From assembly GCA_041725875.1 (NCBI GenBank), contig JBGRQB010000008.1, forward strand, positions 1 to 59,478: a stretch of DNA of 59,478 bases, written 5' to 3'. The notes below the pieces were generated by a model, which was not told the DNA's origin, searched no databases, and worked only from the letters and a program-made list of their open reading frames with translations. The position numbers were made by a program, and so were the translations under genes. Below, one piece after another: positions 43,607-52,319 of this stretch. Source of the stretch: JBGRQB01 sp041725875. Its GTDB lineage: Bacteria; Bacteroidota; Ignavibacteria; Ignavibacteriales; Melioribacteraceae. The stretch's first letter is position 1. Each line of letters opens with the position of its first letter.

Positions 43607-44338
43607 CTAAATTTCCAGTTTGTACAAAGTTTCTTCAGGATCTGATATTATATAAATAATATCGTCTTTTAAACAAATTCCTTCAGCCTGCTGAATAGAA
43701 AATTTGTATTTTTTGAGTAAATTGCCTTTTAAGTCGCAAACTGCTACAATTTTACTTTCGTCACTTAATAATAACAGCTGCTTATTTTTTTTGTCGTAAG
43801 TTACTGCAGATAAATCACTTACAAAATCAATATCTTTTTCGGTTATTACGTTAAACTCTTTATCCAGTTCAATAAGCATTGCAGGATATTTTTCGTTAAC
43901 AGCATAAAAATGATTGTTATCCGGATTAAAAACCAATCCTTCCAATCCCTTATTATACTCACCGTCAAGATGAAGTTTTATCTCCTTTAATAACTCACCA
44001 TCCAGATTTACAATACAGATTTTTCTCTCCTCTTCAGCGGCAATAGCCAGAACATCTGCATCAAGTACTGTAACACCTTCCAGATCATCGTAATCTGTTT
44101 CTATTTTTTCAAGTACTTTACCATCTAATGATAATTTATAAATTGTCGAATTGTCATCACTAACAGTCCACAATGCATCACCTTCATAACTTAATGCAAG
44201 ATCAGATGGTTCAGCAACATCAACTTCAACAGATGAAATTATCGCCAGTCTTACAGGTCGCTCCAAAGTGGGATTATCCTTAGTGCAGGTCTGCAATAGT
44301 ATAAAAAGTGTCAGTAACAGATTGTAGCCAATTTTCAT
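43607..44338 (-). CDS. YjiK/SdiA-regulated type beta-propeller lipoprotein
   Basis: A 243-residue lipoprotein. The signal LLLTLFILLQTC ends in a lipobox with cysteine 18. The mature part has repeated propeller blades: EPSDLALSYEGDALWTVSDDNSTIYKLSLDGK, DDLEGVTVLDADVLAIAAEE, GLEGLVFNPDNNHFYAVNEK and DLSAVTYDKKNKQLLLLSDES. These E.SgL....g..lw.vsD and LEG blocks are characteristic of the SdiA-regulated (YjiK, PF06977) family. It probably sits on the outer or inner membrane facing the periplasm. Molecular function is not known. It appears to be a single gene with a terminator. Confidence 0.82.
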   Translation of the reverse strand: MKIGYNLLLTLFILLQTCTKDNPTLERPVRLAIISSVEVDVAEPSDLALSYEGDALWTVSDDNSTIYKLSLDGKVLEKIETDYDDLEGVTVLDADVLAIAAEEERKICIVNLDGELLKEIKLHLDGEYNKGLEGLVFNPDNNHFYAVNEKYPAMLIELDKEFNVITEKDIDFVSDLSAVTYDKKNKQLLLLSDESKIVAVCDLKGNLLKKYKFSIQQAEGICLKDDIIYIISDPEETLYKLEI

Positions 44339-44498
44339 ATAATAATTCTTTCTTTTTCGTGTGCTGCCAATGTAAAAATTTTTATAAAATAAACAATTAC
44401 TTTGTGCAACATTTGCAGATTAAAAACTTCATATAAAACGCAATTATCTATTTTGTCTTCGTATTTTTTTATTCATAAATATATTTTAAAGAGGACAG

Positions 44499-44576
44499 AT
44501 GCAAAAATTTAGGATTTTGATTTACGGAATAATTTGCTTCTGTATAATCAGTTGTAAGCCGTTTATCTCACCCTAA
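44499..44576 (+). pseudogene. truncated lipoprotein gene (25 codons)
   Basis: A GAGGA ribosome site lies a few bases before an ATG that opens a perfect lipoprotein signal, MQKFRILIYGIICFCIISC, but the frame stops seven residues after the lipobox cysteine (KPFISP then TAA). The stop lies inside the 3' end of the minus-strand YdeI-like gene. The simplest reading is that an intact lipoprotein gene lost its body when foreign DNA (YdeI-like gene and beyond) was inserted at about 44560. A genuine micro-lipoprotein cannot be excluded. Confidence 0.4.
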
Positions 44577-45150
44577 ATTGTTTTGGTTTCAAATTATTAC
44601 TGGCATTTTCTACGATTTCAAAAACTCTCTTTTGCCTTGTTTCTTTTCTTTTAGCAGAAACCACCCAGTACAACAATAACTTTTTATTGGATTTGCTTAA
44701 ATTATCAAAGTATTTCATAGCATTTTTGCAAGTTATCAATTGTTCTTTTAAATCATCTGGAATAACAAGTGCTTCCACTTCGTCCAACATTGTCCAAGAA
44801 CCATTTTGCTTTGCAGTTTCTATACTATCAAAACCTGCTTTTGTCATTCGATTGTTTTGAATGAGTTTAGCTACTTTTTCTTTGTTTACTTTTGACCAAT
44901 TGCTATATGGCTTTCTTTTTGTAAAATATTGCATATACCTTTCTTTGTCAATTGTCTTTTTAGTGCTGTCAATCCAACCAAAACAAAGTGCTTCATCAAC
45001 TGCTTCACTCCAAATAATAGAATCTACTTTTGTTGATGATTTATAATAAACAAGCCAAACAGCCTGTTTTAATTGATGATTTTTCTCTAACCAGTTTCGC
45101 CAATCTGTCCGACTTTTAGGGCAATATGTCTCTACTTCCTTTTTAGGCAT
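44563..45150 (-). CDS. YdeI/OmpD-associated family protein
   Basis: A 195-residue soluble protein. It begins with ETYCPKSRTDWRNWLEKNHQLKQAVWLVYYKSS and continues with IIWSEAVDEALCFGWIDSTKKTIDKERYMQYFTKRKPYSNWSKVNKEKVAKLIQNNRMTKAG; the EAVDEALCFGWID and F..RKP.S.WS..N blocks define the YdeI family (bacteriocin-protection, OmpD-associated). No signal peptide. The biochemical role is not established; members have been connected with peptide or bacteriocin tolerance. It overlaps the truncated lipoprotein gene at its 3' end and has no clear ribosome site. Confidence 0.88.
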   Translation of the reverse strand: MPKKEVETYCPKSRTDWRNWLEKNHQLKQAVWLVYYKSSTKVDSIIWSEAVDEALCFGWIDSTKKTIDKERYMQYFTKRKPYSNWSKVNKEKVAKLIQNNRMTKAGFDSIETAKQNGSWTMLDEVEALVIPDDLKEQLITCKNAMKYFDNLSKSNKKLLLYWVVSAKRKETRQKRVFEIVENASNNLKPKQFRVR

Positions 45151-45456
45151 TCTGTTGTAGTATCCCTGTTTGTCACTCTTTTTTAGATTTAAAAATTATT
45201 TTGAAACAAACATAAGTGCCCGGGGTGACAGCCCTATGTCAAGGGTAAAACAATTAATGATATTTGTTTAAATACTCCTGTAAAGTCATATTATGAAATT
45301 CAAAACATTCTGATAGCATTTACATTCAAGCTTTCAAGATCTAACGGTCTCGTATATGAGTGCAAGCACTTTCGGTTTTGCAGTAACTTTGTTTCATGTT
45401 TATACTTTCATTTTATCACTTAAACTGCTATTACTTATACACATTGTTGTACAAAG
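45151..45456. other. 306-base gap without a supported gene
   Basis: I see no credible coding sequence here. It contains a short inverted repeat TGACA-N6-TGTCA at about 45219 with GC-rich surroundings, and a plus-strand open frame from 45356 that runs antisense into the C45-family gene and has no homology features. No terminator for the C45-family gene could be assigned. The stretch belongs to the presumed accessory insertion. Confidence 0.4.
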
Positions 45457-46635
45457 TCATTTTTCAATACTTAATTCAAAGTACTCATTTAAACCTGATT
45501 TTTTGGGTAATATTAGTATTCTATTTTGTGATTCACCTAACTCCATTATAGTTGTTAAAAATGTAGTAGAATTACAAATAGAAGAACTTGCTAAGATTTC
45601 TTTTATACTATTTTTATTGTAATAATTATTCTCGGAAAAATATTTTTCCAGAGTTTTAAGTTTTGGATCGCTATGAGTAATTTCTTTAGGAACTCCGCCG
45701 TAAAAAGCTATAAGTAGATTTTTATATTCTTCATTAAAGGATTTATTTGTAAGAGGGTTGTTTCCGTGAAATGTGTAGAGCATATTGTCATTAGCCCAAT
45801 ACTCCGTTATAACGTCTGCTGAACATTCTAATGAAATAATATTTTTATTTGATGAAATGATATAATTCTGACCTGAAGCGTGTTTTACTCTTTTCACAAA
45901 ACTAACTGCGTCATTAAAATTTTTACACTCAAGAATTCCTCTTGAGACAAAAGTAACAGGTAAACCGTTTTCACTGTATTTTAATTTTGTTAAACTATTT
46001 TCAGTCACACTTATATTTTGATTGATTCCGTTAATTCCTAAATAGCCTGCAAAGGTTACAATTAATTTGCTCGAGTTATTAGAACTAATCTTTAGAATTA
46101 CAGGGTTTTTGTGAAAATAAGTGGGAATATCTATAGTTTGCGCATTATAATTAGCTTCTCCGGTTATTTTGAAATTATTGATTGCTAAAGAAGTACAATG
46201 ATGATTCGCCAAAAACTCTTCGTGAGTCCAAAATTCGTCAATAAGCTGAAAAGCAAATAACGTTTTAAAATCTATTTCTGCTCCTTTACTTATTCCTTCC
46301 AATTCCTTATAAAGCTCTGGTGTCCATTTATTTATTGAAGGTAAGTAATTAGTATGATTAAGGAATTTATTAATAATTGAATCTGGATTTGATTTGAATT
46401 TCTTTGAAAGTTCAGTTTTCCATAAGTTTATATTTTCCCTAATTTCATCTTTTAACAATTTTCCGCGAGAAAAACCATTTTCAAATGAGGATTTGTTAAG
46501 ATGTATAATAGGAATTTTGAAACTTGTTTTATCTAAATAATTCTCGTTTGAGAAGCTGCTTGTTTTACAAGAAAAGCTAATTAAAAGCATTATTAAAATC
46601 GAAGAAATTGCAAGTATGTTTTTTAAAGAAGTCAT
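45457..46635 (-). CDS. C45-family autoproteolytic acyltransferase/hydrolase lipoprotein
   Basis: A 392-residue lipoprotein: SILIMLLISFSC is a lipobox signal. The mature part resembles acyl-coenzyme A:6-aminopenicillanic acid acyltransferase-like proteins (peptidase family C45, Ntn hydrolases). The probable nucleophile is the cysteine in NHHCTSLAINN, exposed by autocleavage, followed by GEANYNAQTIDIP, which resembles the N/D residue block of the active site. Further blocks are TFAGYLGINGINQNISVTENSL and ASGQNYIISSNKNIISLECS. It could hydrolyse acyl amides or ceramide-like substrates in the periplasm; specificity is unknown. There is no ribosome site, unlike most neighbours. Confidence 0.8.
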   Translation of the reverse strand: MTSLKNILAISSILIMLLISFSCKTSSFSNENYLDKTSFKIPIIHLNKSSFENGFSRGKLLKDEIRENINLWKTELSKKFKSNPDSIINKFLNHTNYLPSINKWTPELYKELEGISKGAEIDFKTLFAFQLIDEFWTHEEFLANHHCTSLAINNFKITGEANYNAQTIDIPTYFHKNPVILKISSNNSSKLIVTFAGYLGINGINQNISVTENSLTKLKYSENGLPVTFVSRGILECKNFNDAVSFVKRVKHASGQNYIISSNKNIISLECSADVITEYWANDNMLYTFHGNNPLTNKSFNEEYKNLLIAFYGGVPKEITHSDPKLKTLEKYFSENNYYNKNSIKEILASSSICNSTTFLTTIMELGESQNRILILPKKSGLNEYFELSIEK

Positions 46636-46776
46636 AATAAAAAAATCAATGAGTAATAACGTTTAACCAGATAATTTAACCTATTTGAAGATCACTAACA
46701 AGGTTTAAAGAGTTTAATTGGTTGGTTAGTGTGAATAGTTGATTATCTAGATTACTTTTATTTGTCCATTTTATAC

Positions 46777-47133
46777 TTATTCATTACCATTCCAACGGTA
46801 TTTTCTTATTAATTCTTCCTTTTTCGTATCAAACTTTCTCTTATCTTCATGAATTACTTTTTTTAAAATCCAGCCAGAATCCTTACCTGCAGCTGCAATA
46901 GCATCATTATTATTTTTACCTATATTCTCATGCTTCTGAAATAAGTCGAAAAGAGGAGTTCCTTCCCAATAAAAATTACTTCCTCCCATCAAATCCCTCA
47001 TTGAAAACCATTCATCTGGTCTGTTTTTGCACCAACAGTAAACAGCTCCTTGTAGAAAATCTTCAATTCTTAACTTTTGCTCGTTGGATATTCCCTGGAC
47101 TTCCCTTATTTTTGATTCTCTTATTAATGTCAT
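46777..47133 (-). CDS. hypothetical protein (118 aa)
   Basis: I do not recognise this family. It is a soluble, charged protein with GGAG before the ATG. It begins with a helix-rich segment (RESKIREVQGISNEQKLRIEDFLQG), then YCWCKNRPDEWFSMRDLMGGSNFYWEGTPLFDLFQKH, which is rich in tryptophan and phenylalanine and looks like a folded winged-helix-like domain, and ends in a basic helix. The coding frame is clean and isolated. Possible accessory gene in the same insertion as the YdeI-like and C45-family genes. Confidence 0.6.
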   Translation of the reverse strand: MTLIRESKIREVQGISNEQKLRIEDFLQGAVYCWCKNRPDEWFSMRDLMGGSNFYWEGTPLFDLFQKHENIGKNNNDAIAAAGKDSGWILKKVIHEDKRKFDTKKEELIRKYRWNGNE

Positions 47134-47283
47134 ATTATCTCCACCACAACAATGTATATACGTAATTATTTAAAAGTAAAATAACTTTTTTTTACATTTT
47201 TTGTTTTAAAAATTTAACAACTGCCCAGATTTATACTCATACTCCCTTCAACTAAAATATGAAAAAGCCCGCTTGATTTAAAA

Positions 47284-47310
47284 TAAAAAAGTCCCCCGGT
47301 TTTGGGGGAC
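47284..47310 (-). terminator. terminator of valS
   Basis: GC-rich stem GTCCCCC/GGGGGAC (47291-47297 and 47304-47310) with a six-base loop; on the minus strand it is followed by a run of Ts at 47284-47290. About 28 bases past the valS stop. Confidence 0.92.
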
Positions 47311-47337
47311 AATTTATAATTGTATATTACGCATTGC

Positions 47338-49959
47338 TTATCTAAGTTCAGCCAGCATCGCTTTTAGTTTTTCAACTTTTTCTGTCCAGTCGCGCTGTTT
47401 ATTTTTTTCATTTTCAACAATTTTTGCAGGAGCGCCGTTAACAAATTTATCATTTGCAAGTTTATTGTTTACACCTACAAGCATTCCTTCCAGACGAGTA
47501 ATTTCTTTCTGCATTTTTTCTTTTTCAGCTTCTACATCAATCAAGCCTTCAAGATCAACAAAAATATCGCAATCTTTTACAACAACTGCAGCAGACGCTT
47601 TTGGTTTTTCTACATCAGGGCCATAAACAAGTTCACTTATTCTTGCCAGTGACTTAATATATTTTTCCTGATTCTCTGTCATAGATTTTGTTTTAAGAAC
47701 AGCTTTAATTTCTTTTGAAGGAGGAATATTTTTATCGCCGCGGATGTTTCTTAACCCGGTAATAACATTCATCACAAATTCCATTTCAGCTTCAGCTTTT
47801 TCATCAATCATATCTTCATTTACTTCCGGATATGACTGAGTTGAAATACTTTCACCATCTTTTCTTTCTGTTACAAGCTGCCAGATTTCTTCTGAAATAA
47901 ACGGCATAAACGGATGAATCATTTTCAGCATATCTTCAAACAATGAAATTGCTCTTGAAAGAACCGCTGCTTTCACTTCCTGATCATCGCTGTATAATTT
48001 GTTCTTGGAAAGCTCAATGTACCAGTCGCAGAAATCATTCCATACAAAATGATAAATAATTTTTACAGCACCGTTAACATCAAATTTGTCTAAAGCGTTA
48101 TTTAGATTTTTAACTGCATTCTGGAATCTTGATAAAATCCATCTGTCAGCAAAATCAAAATGTTTATCTTTTAAATCTTCTGAAAGTTCAATATCCTGAG
48201 CGTTCATTAAGAGGTAACGACCTGCATTCCAGATTTTATTTGCAAAGTTACGTCCAATTTCACATTTCTCTGTTCCGAACAATACATCCTGACCAGCAGG
48301 TGCAATGTAGTTAACGGTAAATCTTAAAGCATCTGTTCCAAATTCTTCAATAACATCAAGCGGATCTGGAGAATTACCCAAAGATTTACTCATTTTTCTT
48401 CCCTGTTCATCACGAATAATGGAAGTGAAGAAAACATCTTTAAATGGAATATCTTTCATATATTCCATTCCGGCCATAATCATTCTGGCAACCCAGAAGA
48501 AAATTATATCAGGACCGGTAACAAGCAAGTTTGTAGGATAGTAATATTTTTGCTCTTCTTCAGTTTTGAAAACATCCTGTGCCCAAAGCCAGCTCGAAGC
48601 CCAAGTATCAAGTACATCAGTTTCCTGAGTCCAGTTTTCAATATCTTTTGGAGCTTCAACTCCGCAATAAACTTCGTTTGTTTCGTTGTGGTACCAGACA
48701 GGTATTCTGTGTCCCCACCAAAGCTGACGAGAAATACACCAGTCGCGAATATTACCCATCCAGTGATCGTAAGTTTTTTTCCAGTGCGGAGGATGGAAGT
48801 TCACTTTACCCTGCTCAACAACTTCAATTGCAGGTTTTACAAGTTCTTCCATTTTCATAAACCATTGCTTTGAAAGATATGGTTCTATCGGAACATCACC
48901 TCTCTGGCTGTAGCCTACTTTATTCTGGTAATCATCTATTTTTTCAAGTAATCCGTTTTCTTTGAACCACTTAATAACTTTCTTACGTACAACATATCTG
49001 TCAAGACCCGCAAATTCTTCAGGCACATTATTATTAGTTGTTGCATCTTCATTTAAGATGTTAATGAATTCAAGTTTATGTCTGATACCCATTTCATAGT
49101 CATTAACATCGTGAGCAGGAGTAATTTTTACACAACCTGTTCCAAATTCCAAATCAACATAATCATCAGCAAAAATAGGAATTTCACGATTTACTATAGG
49201 AAGCATTACTGATTTGCCGATAAGGTGTTTATATCTTTCGTCATTCGGATTAACAGCAACACCTGAATCACCAAGCATTGTTTCGGGACGAGTAGTTGCT
49301 ACAACAAGATATTCATCAGAATCTTTAATCGGATATCTGAAATGCCATAAACTTCCCTGTTGTTCTTTATACACAACTTCTTCATCGGAGATTGCAGATT
49401 TTGTAGCCGGACACCAGTTAACCATTCGGTTACCCTGATAGATAAGATCTTTGTTATAAAGATCTACAAATGTTTCAATTACTTTTTTGTAGTAATCGTC
49501 GTCCATTGTAAAACGCATTCTGTCCCAGTCGCAACTTACACCAAGTTTACGAAGCTGTTTATAAATAATACCGCCATACTTTTCTTTCCATTCGTGGCAA
49601 TATTTCAAAAACTCTTCGCGGGAAATATCATCTTTATTAATCCCCTTTTCTTTAAGCATATTTACTACTTTTGCTTCGGTAGCAATAGATGCGTGGTCGG
49701 TTCCCGGAACCCAGCAAGCATTGTAGCCTTTCATTCTTTTGAAACGGATATAAATATCCTGCAAGGTATTATTGAGAATATGCCCCATATGCAGCATACC
49801 GGTAATATTCGGCGGCGGAATGACTATAGTATATGGTTCTTTTGTTTCATCTACTTCAGAGTGGAAAATTTTGTTGTCTTCCCAGTACTTATACCATTTG
49901 TCTTCAACCTCATTCGGGTTGTACGCCTTTGGAATATCAGCCAAATTTTTAACTTTCAT
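47338..49959 (-). CDS. valS: valyl-tRNA synthetase
   Basis: Class I aminoacyl-tRNA synthetase of 873 residues, the usual bacterial length. The HIGH motif is PPPNITGMLHMGH (about 48-60), the KMSKS loop is GRKMSKSLGNSPDP at about residue 520, and the editing domain contains TTRPETMLGDSGVAVNP. An anticodon-binding domain and the C-terminal coiled coil (VEAEKEKMQKEITRLEGMLVGVNNKLAND) typical of ValRS complete it. It joins valine to its tRNA in the cytoplasm. It is monocistronic, with a strong terminator. No T-box leader was seen in the short upstream region. Confidence 0.98.
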   Translation of the reverse strand: MKVKNLADIPKAYNPNEVEDKWYKYWEDNKIFHSEVDETKEPYTIVIPPPNITGMLHMGHILNNTLQDIYIRFKRMKGYNACWVPGTDHASIATEAKVVNMLKEKGINKDDISREEFLKYCHEWKEKYGGIIYKQLRKLGVSCDWDRMRFTMDDDYYKKVIETFVDLYNKDLIYQGNRMVNWCPATKSAISDEEVVYKEQQGSLWHFRYPIKDSDEYLVVATTRPETMLGDSGVAVNPNDERYKHLIGKSVMLPIVNREIPIFADDYVDLEFGTGCVKITPAHDVNDYEMGIRHKLEFINILNEDATTNNNVPEEFAGLDRYVVRKKVIKWFKENGLLEKIDDYQNKVGYSQRGDVPIEPYLSKQWFMKMEELVKPAIEVVEQGKVNFHPPHWKKTYDHWMGNIRDWCISRQLWWGHRIPVWYHNETNEVYCGVEAPKDIENWTQETDVLDTWASSWLWAQDVFKTEEEQKYYYPTNLLVTGPDIIFFWVARMIMAGMEYMKDIPFKDVFFTSIIRDEQGRKMSKSLGNSPDPLDVIEEFGTDALRFTVNYIAPAGQDVLFGTEKCEIGRNFANKIWNAGRYLLMNAQDIELSEDLKDKHFDFADRWILSRFQNAVKNLNNALDKFDVNGAVKIIYHFVWNDFCDWYIELSKNKLYSDDQEVKAAVLSRAISLFEDMLKMIHPFMPFISEEIWQLVTERKDGESISTQSYPEVNEDMIDEKAEAEMEFVMNVITGLRNIRGDKNIPPSKEIKAVLKTKSMTENQEKYIKSLARISELVYGPDVEKPKASAAVVVKDCDIFVDLEGLIDVEAEKEKMQKEITRLEGMLVGVNNKLANDKFVNGAPAKIVENEKNKQRDWTEKVEKLKAMLAELR

Positions 49960-50065
49960 AACCGACCTTATATTAAAAATTCTTAAAAATTATAAGCCGT
50001 TAATATAATTAAATTTATAGAGGAATGGTAAGAGAATTGAGATTATATTTCCGCTTGTTTTAACC

Positions 50066-50914
50066 TTAACGCGTATATTTGTTGAGAATGTGCAGCGCCT
50101 GATTATAATATCCGCTGCCGAAAAGATTTAAATGATTTAAAACGTGATAAAGTTTATACAGATCTATCCTGTATTCCCATTCGTCAGGAAGAGGAAATTC
50201 TTCGTTGTAAGCTTTGTAAAAACTCTGATCAAATCCGCCAAACAGACAAGTCATACCAATATCAGCTTCCCGGTGTCCGTAATAAACAGCCGGATCAATT
50301 AATACAGGTTCTCCTTTTTCAGAAACAATATAGTTGCCGCCCCATAAATCACCGTGCAGAAGTGACGGCTTTTCTTCGGTTCCGTTTAAGATTTCATCAA
50401 TTTTGTTTTCGAGTCTGCCCATAGCACTTCTTAACTCAATTGTTGTATTCCCTTTATGCTCGGCAAGTTTATATTGATAAATCAGTCGGTTTTCCCAGTA
50501 AAACTCTTTCCAGTTTTCTTTTGGGGGAGTATTTTTTTGTGGATTGGAACCAATGAAATTATCTTCGTAAAATCCGAATTTGTCAGAAGTGTGTTTATGA
50601 AGTCGGGCAAATTGTCGACCAAAAACCTCAGAAAAATCGCGAGTCTTTCTGCCTGTTTCAATAAACTCAAGCAGAAGAAAATTATCAGTAACTGCTATTA
50701 CGCGGGGAATTTTAATTGCATCTGCTTTTGCAAGTTCTTTTAATCCGTTTGCTTCATTTTGTAAAATAGAAGCTCCTGCACCGGAATAAGTTTTTACAAA
50801 ATAATGTTTCCCCGATTCTGTTTTTATTCGGGAAGCATTCCCTATGCAGCCCCCTCCGAGTCCGCTTTCAGATTCTACTTTTTCACCGATAATTTCTTCT
50901 ATCTGGTATTTCAT
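50066..50914 (-). CDS. fructosamine kinase family protein
   Basis: A 282-residue kinase of the fructosamine/ketosamine-3-kinase family (aminoglycoside phosphotransferase-like fold). LGGGCIGNASRIKTESGKHYFVKTYSG is the nucleotide loop with the active lysine; LLEFIETGRK is the hinge; LLHGDLWGGNYIV is the catalytic loop; and LIDPAVYYGHREADIGMT is the metal-binding DPA.YYG..E.D motif of the family. It phosphorylates glycated amines so that they break down, a protein-repair activity. It overlaps the phosphatase gene by one base, and such kinase/phosphatase pairs are a known association in this family. Confidence 0.92.
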   Translation of the reverse strand: MKYQIEEIIGEKVESESGLGGGCIGNASRIKTESGKHYFVKTYSGAGASILQNEANGLKELAKADAIKIPRVIAVTDNFLLLEFIETGRKTRDFSEVFGRQFARLHKHTSDKFGFYEDNFIGSNPQKNTPPKENWKEFYWENRLIYQYKLAEHKGNTTIELRSAMGRLENKIDEILNGTEEKPSLLHGDLWGGNYIVSEKGEPVLIDPAVYYGHREADIGMTCLFGGFDQSFYKAYNEEFPLPDEWEYRIDLYKLYHVLNHLNLFGSGYYNQALHILNKYTR

Positions 50915-51393
50915 TACAAACTATGATCGTTTTTAATTATTTCAAATAACCCTTCACAAGCATCTTCTATTAAATCGAGCACAAGTTCAAAACCTTCGGC
51001 TCCGCCATAATAAGGATCAGGAACACCGCCTGTTTTTTCGTGTCGGGAACAAAATTCAGTCATTAGAAAGACTTTATCAGAAAATTTATTTTCAACATCC
51101 TGAGCAGTAATATCCCTGTAATTTGCATTATCCATTGCAATGATATAATCAAATTTTTCAAAATCTTCCGACACAAATTTTCTTGCTCTGCTGGTAAGAT
51201 CATATCCTCTCTTTTGCGCGTGACGCTGCATTCTTGCATCGGCAGGTTCACCGGTGTGATAGCCGAGAGTACCGGATGAATCGCATTTTATTTTATCTGA
51301 CAAACCATTTTTTTCAATTACTGCATTCATTACAGCTTCACCGCTTGGAGAGCGACAAATATTTCCCATGCATACAAAATTTATGTTCAGCAT
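50914..51393 (-). CDS. low-molecular-weight protein tyrosine phosphatase
   Basis: A 159-residue enzyme. The active site loop FVCMGNICRSPSGEAV is the C-X5-R-S motif near the N-terminus, and VPDPYYGGAEGFELVLDLIEDAC is the DPY block with the general acid aspartate. It starts at the ATG at 51393, which has GGAG seven bases upstream; an ATG at 51405 is in frame. Together with the fructosamine kinase it may take part in phospho-ribulosamine/fructosamine repair, because LMW-PTP relatives encoded next to such kinases are associated with that pathway; otherwise it dephosphorylates tyrosine in regulatory proteins. Confidence 0.93.
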   Translation of the reverse strand: MLNINFVCMGNICRSPSGEAVMNAVIEKNGLSDKIKCDSSGTLGYHTGEPADARMQRHAQKRGYDLTSRARKFVSEDFEKFDYIIAMDNANYRDITAQDVENKFSDKVFLMTEFCSRHEKTGGVPDPYYGGAEGFELVLDLIEDACEGLFEIIKNDHSL

Positions 51394-51498
51394 TAATTTC
51401 TCCATTCTTGATTTATTAAAAACATTACAAATTTAACACAGCATTATATGATGTGCAAATTAACAAAAGATTTATTTCGAACTATTTTTATAAGACAA

Positions 51499-51520
51499 AA
51501 TAAAACCCGGCAAAACCGGG
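51499..51520 (-). terminator. terminator of the acid phosphatase lipoprotein gene
   Basis: Stem CCCGG/CCGGG (51506-51510 and 51516-51520) with a five-base loop and Ts on the minus-strand side; it lies ten bases past the stop of the phosphatase gene. Confidence 0.75.
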
Positions 51521-51530
51521 CTAATTAAAC

Positions 51531-52181
51531 TCATTCTATGTAATACATATGGTTCGGAAGTTTTACTTTTAGTCCGGTGTACAATCCCATTGTATCACTA
51601 AGCTGATCACCAACACAACCAATTATTTTATAACCTTCTTCAGTCAGTTTTCTTCTTACTTCGGTTTTGAATTCTATTGCCGGAGTCTTTTTAGTTTCGT
51701 GATCCCGGACAATCAGTTTTTCAAATTTGGTGTATCCAACTTTTTCAAGATTTTCTTTTGTATGCTCATAAGTTTCTATGTGTCTGCCTGTTAAAAATAT
51801 AACTTTAACTCCTTTGTTTATAAGCCAGTCATATAATCTTTTTGTTTCAGGTATAACATCTGCATCATCTTCTTTAAGATATCTTTGCCAGTCATTAAAC
51901 TCATATCCAAAGTCGAGCGATTTGATATATTTGTAATTCGATAATGTTGTTTCGTCAATATCAAAAATTACTAAAGCATTTTCAGGAATCGTTATTTCCT
52001 CAAATTCGCCAATGGCGCCGTCAATAACTTCTTTTAATTCTTTTTCGTATTGACCGCCTTCATAATACTGCTTTACATCTGCCTTTGAATGCGAAAGGTT
52101 AACAATTTTTTTAGTGCATGCCTGCAAAACCACGAGTAGCGCTGCTAAGATATACCAGCTTTTTAATAACATTTTTTTCAT
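51531..52181 (-). CDS. HAD-superfamily class B acid phosphatase-type lipoprotein
   Basis: A 216-residue lipoprotein from the ATG at 52181, which has AAAGGA upstream and begins a proper signal (SWYILAALLVVLQAC); the open frame extends further upstream but without a signal. LVIFDIDETTLSNYKYI is HAD motif 1 with the paired aspartates, VIFLTGRHIET is motif 2, KKTPAIEFKTEVRRKL supplies the lysine, and GCVGDQLSDTMG is motif 4. This fits the plant acid phosphatase/e(P4)-like group (PF03767), which releases phosphate from nucleotides at the outer membrane. Two genes upstream lies the GH31 gene, but the acetyltransferase terminator separates them. Confidence 0.9.
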   Translation of the reverse strand: MKKMLLKSWYILAALLVVLQACTKKIVNLSHSKADVKQYYEGGQYEKELKEVIDGAIGEFEEITIPENALVIFDIDETTLSNYKYIKSLDFGYEFNDWQRYLKEDDADVIPETKRLYDWLINKGVKVIFLTGRHIETYEHTKENLEKVGYTKFEKLIVRDHETKKTPAIEFKTEVRRKLTEEGYKIIGCVGDQLSDTMGLYTGLKVKLPNHMYYIE

Positions 52182-52290
52182 AACAATCCTTTCATTAAAT
52201 TGCGGGCATTGATTATACAATAAGCATTTGAAAAAAGCAAGGACTTTATAAAGATAAAATGTCTGGTTTTTGAAATTTTTAGGTGAGGAA

Positions 52291-52319
52291 AAGAAAAACC
52301 CCTTACTTGGCAAGGGGTT
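52291..52319 (-). terminator. terminator overlapping the acetyltransferase stop codon
   Basis: Eight-base stem AACCCCTT/AAGGGGTT (52297-52304 and 52312-52319). On the minus strand Ts follow. The TAA stop at 52303-52305 is within the hairpin, so ribosome release and termination coincide. Confidence 0.85.

Noticed and set aside
45200..46700. Integron attC-like sites around the accessory genes
   Set aside because: Searched by eye for GTTRRRY/RYYYAAC pairs flanking each gene and found no consistent repeats; no integrase is visible.
49360..49986. 208-residue plus-strand open frame antisense to valS
   Set aside because: Composition (Phe, Ile, Asn rich) fits the reverse complement of valS; no start context or recognisable motif.
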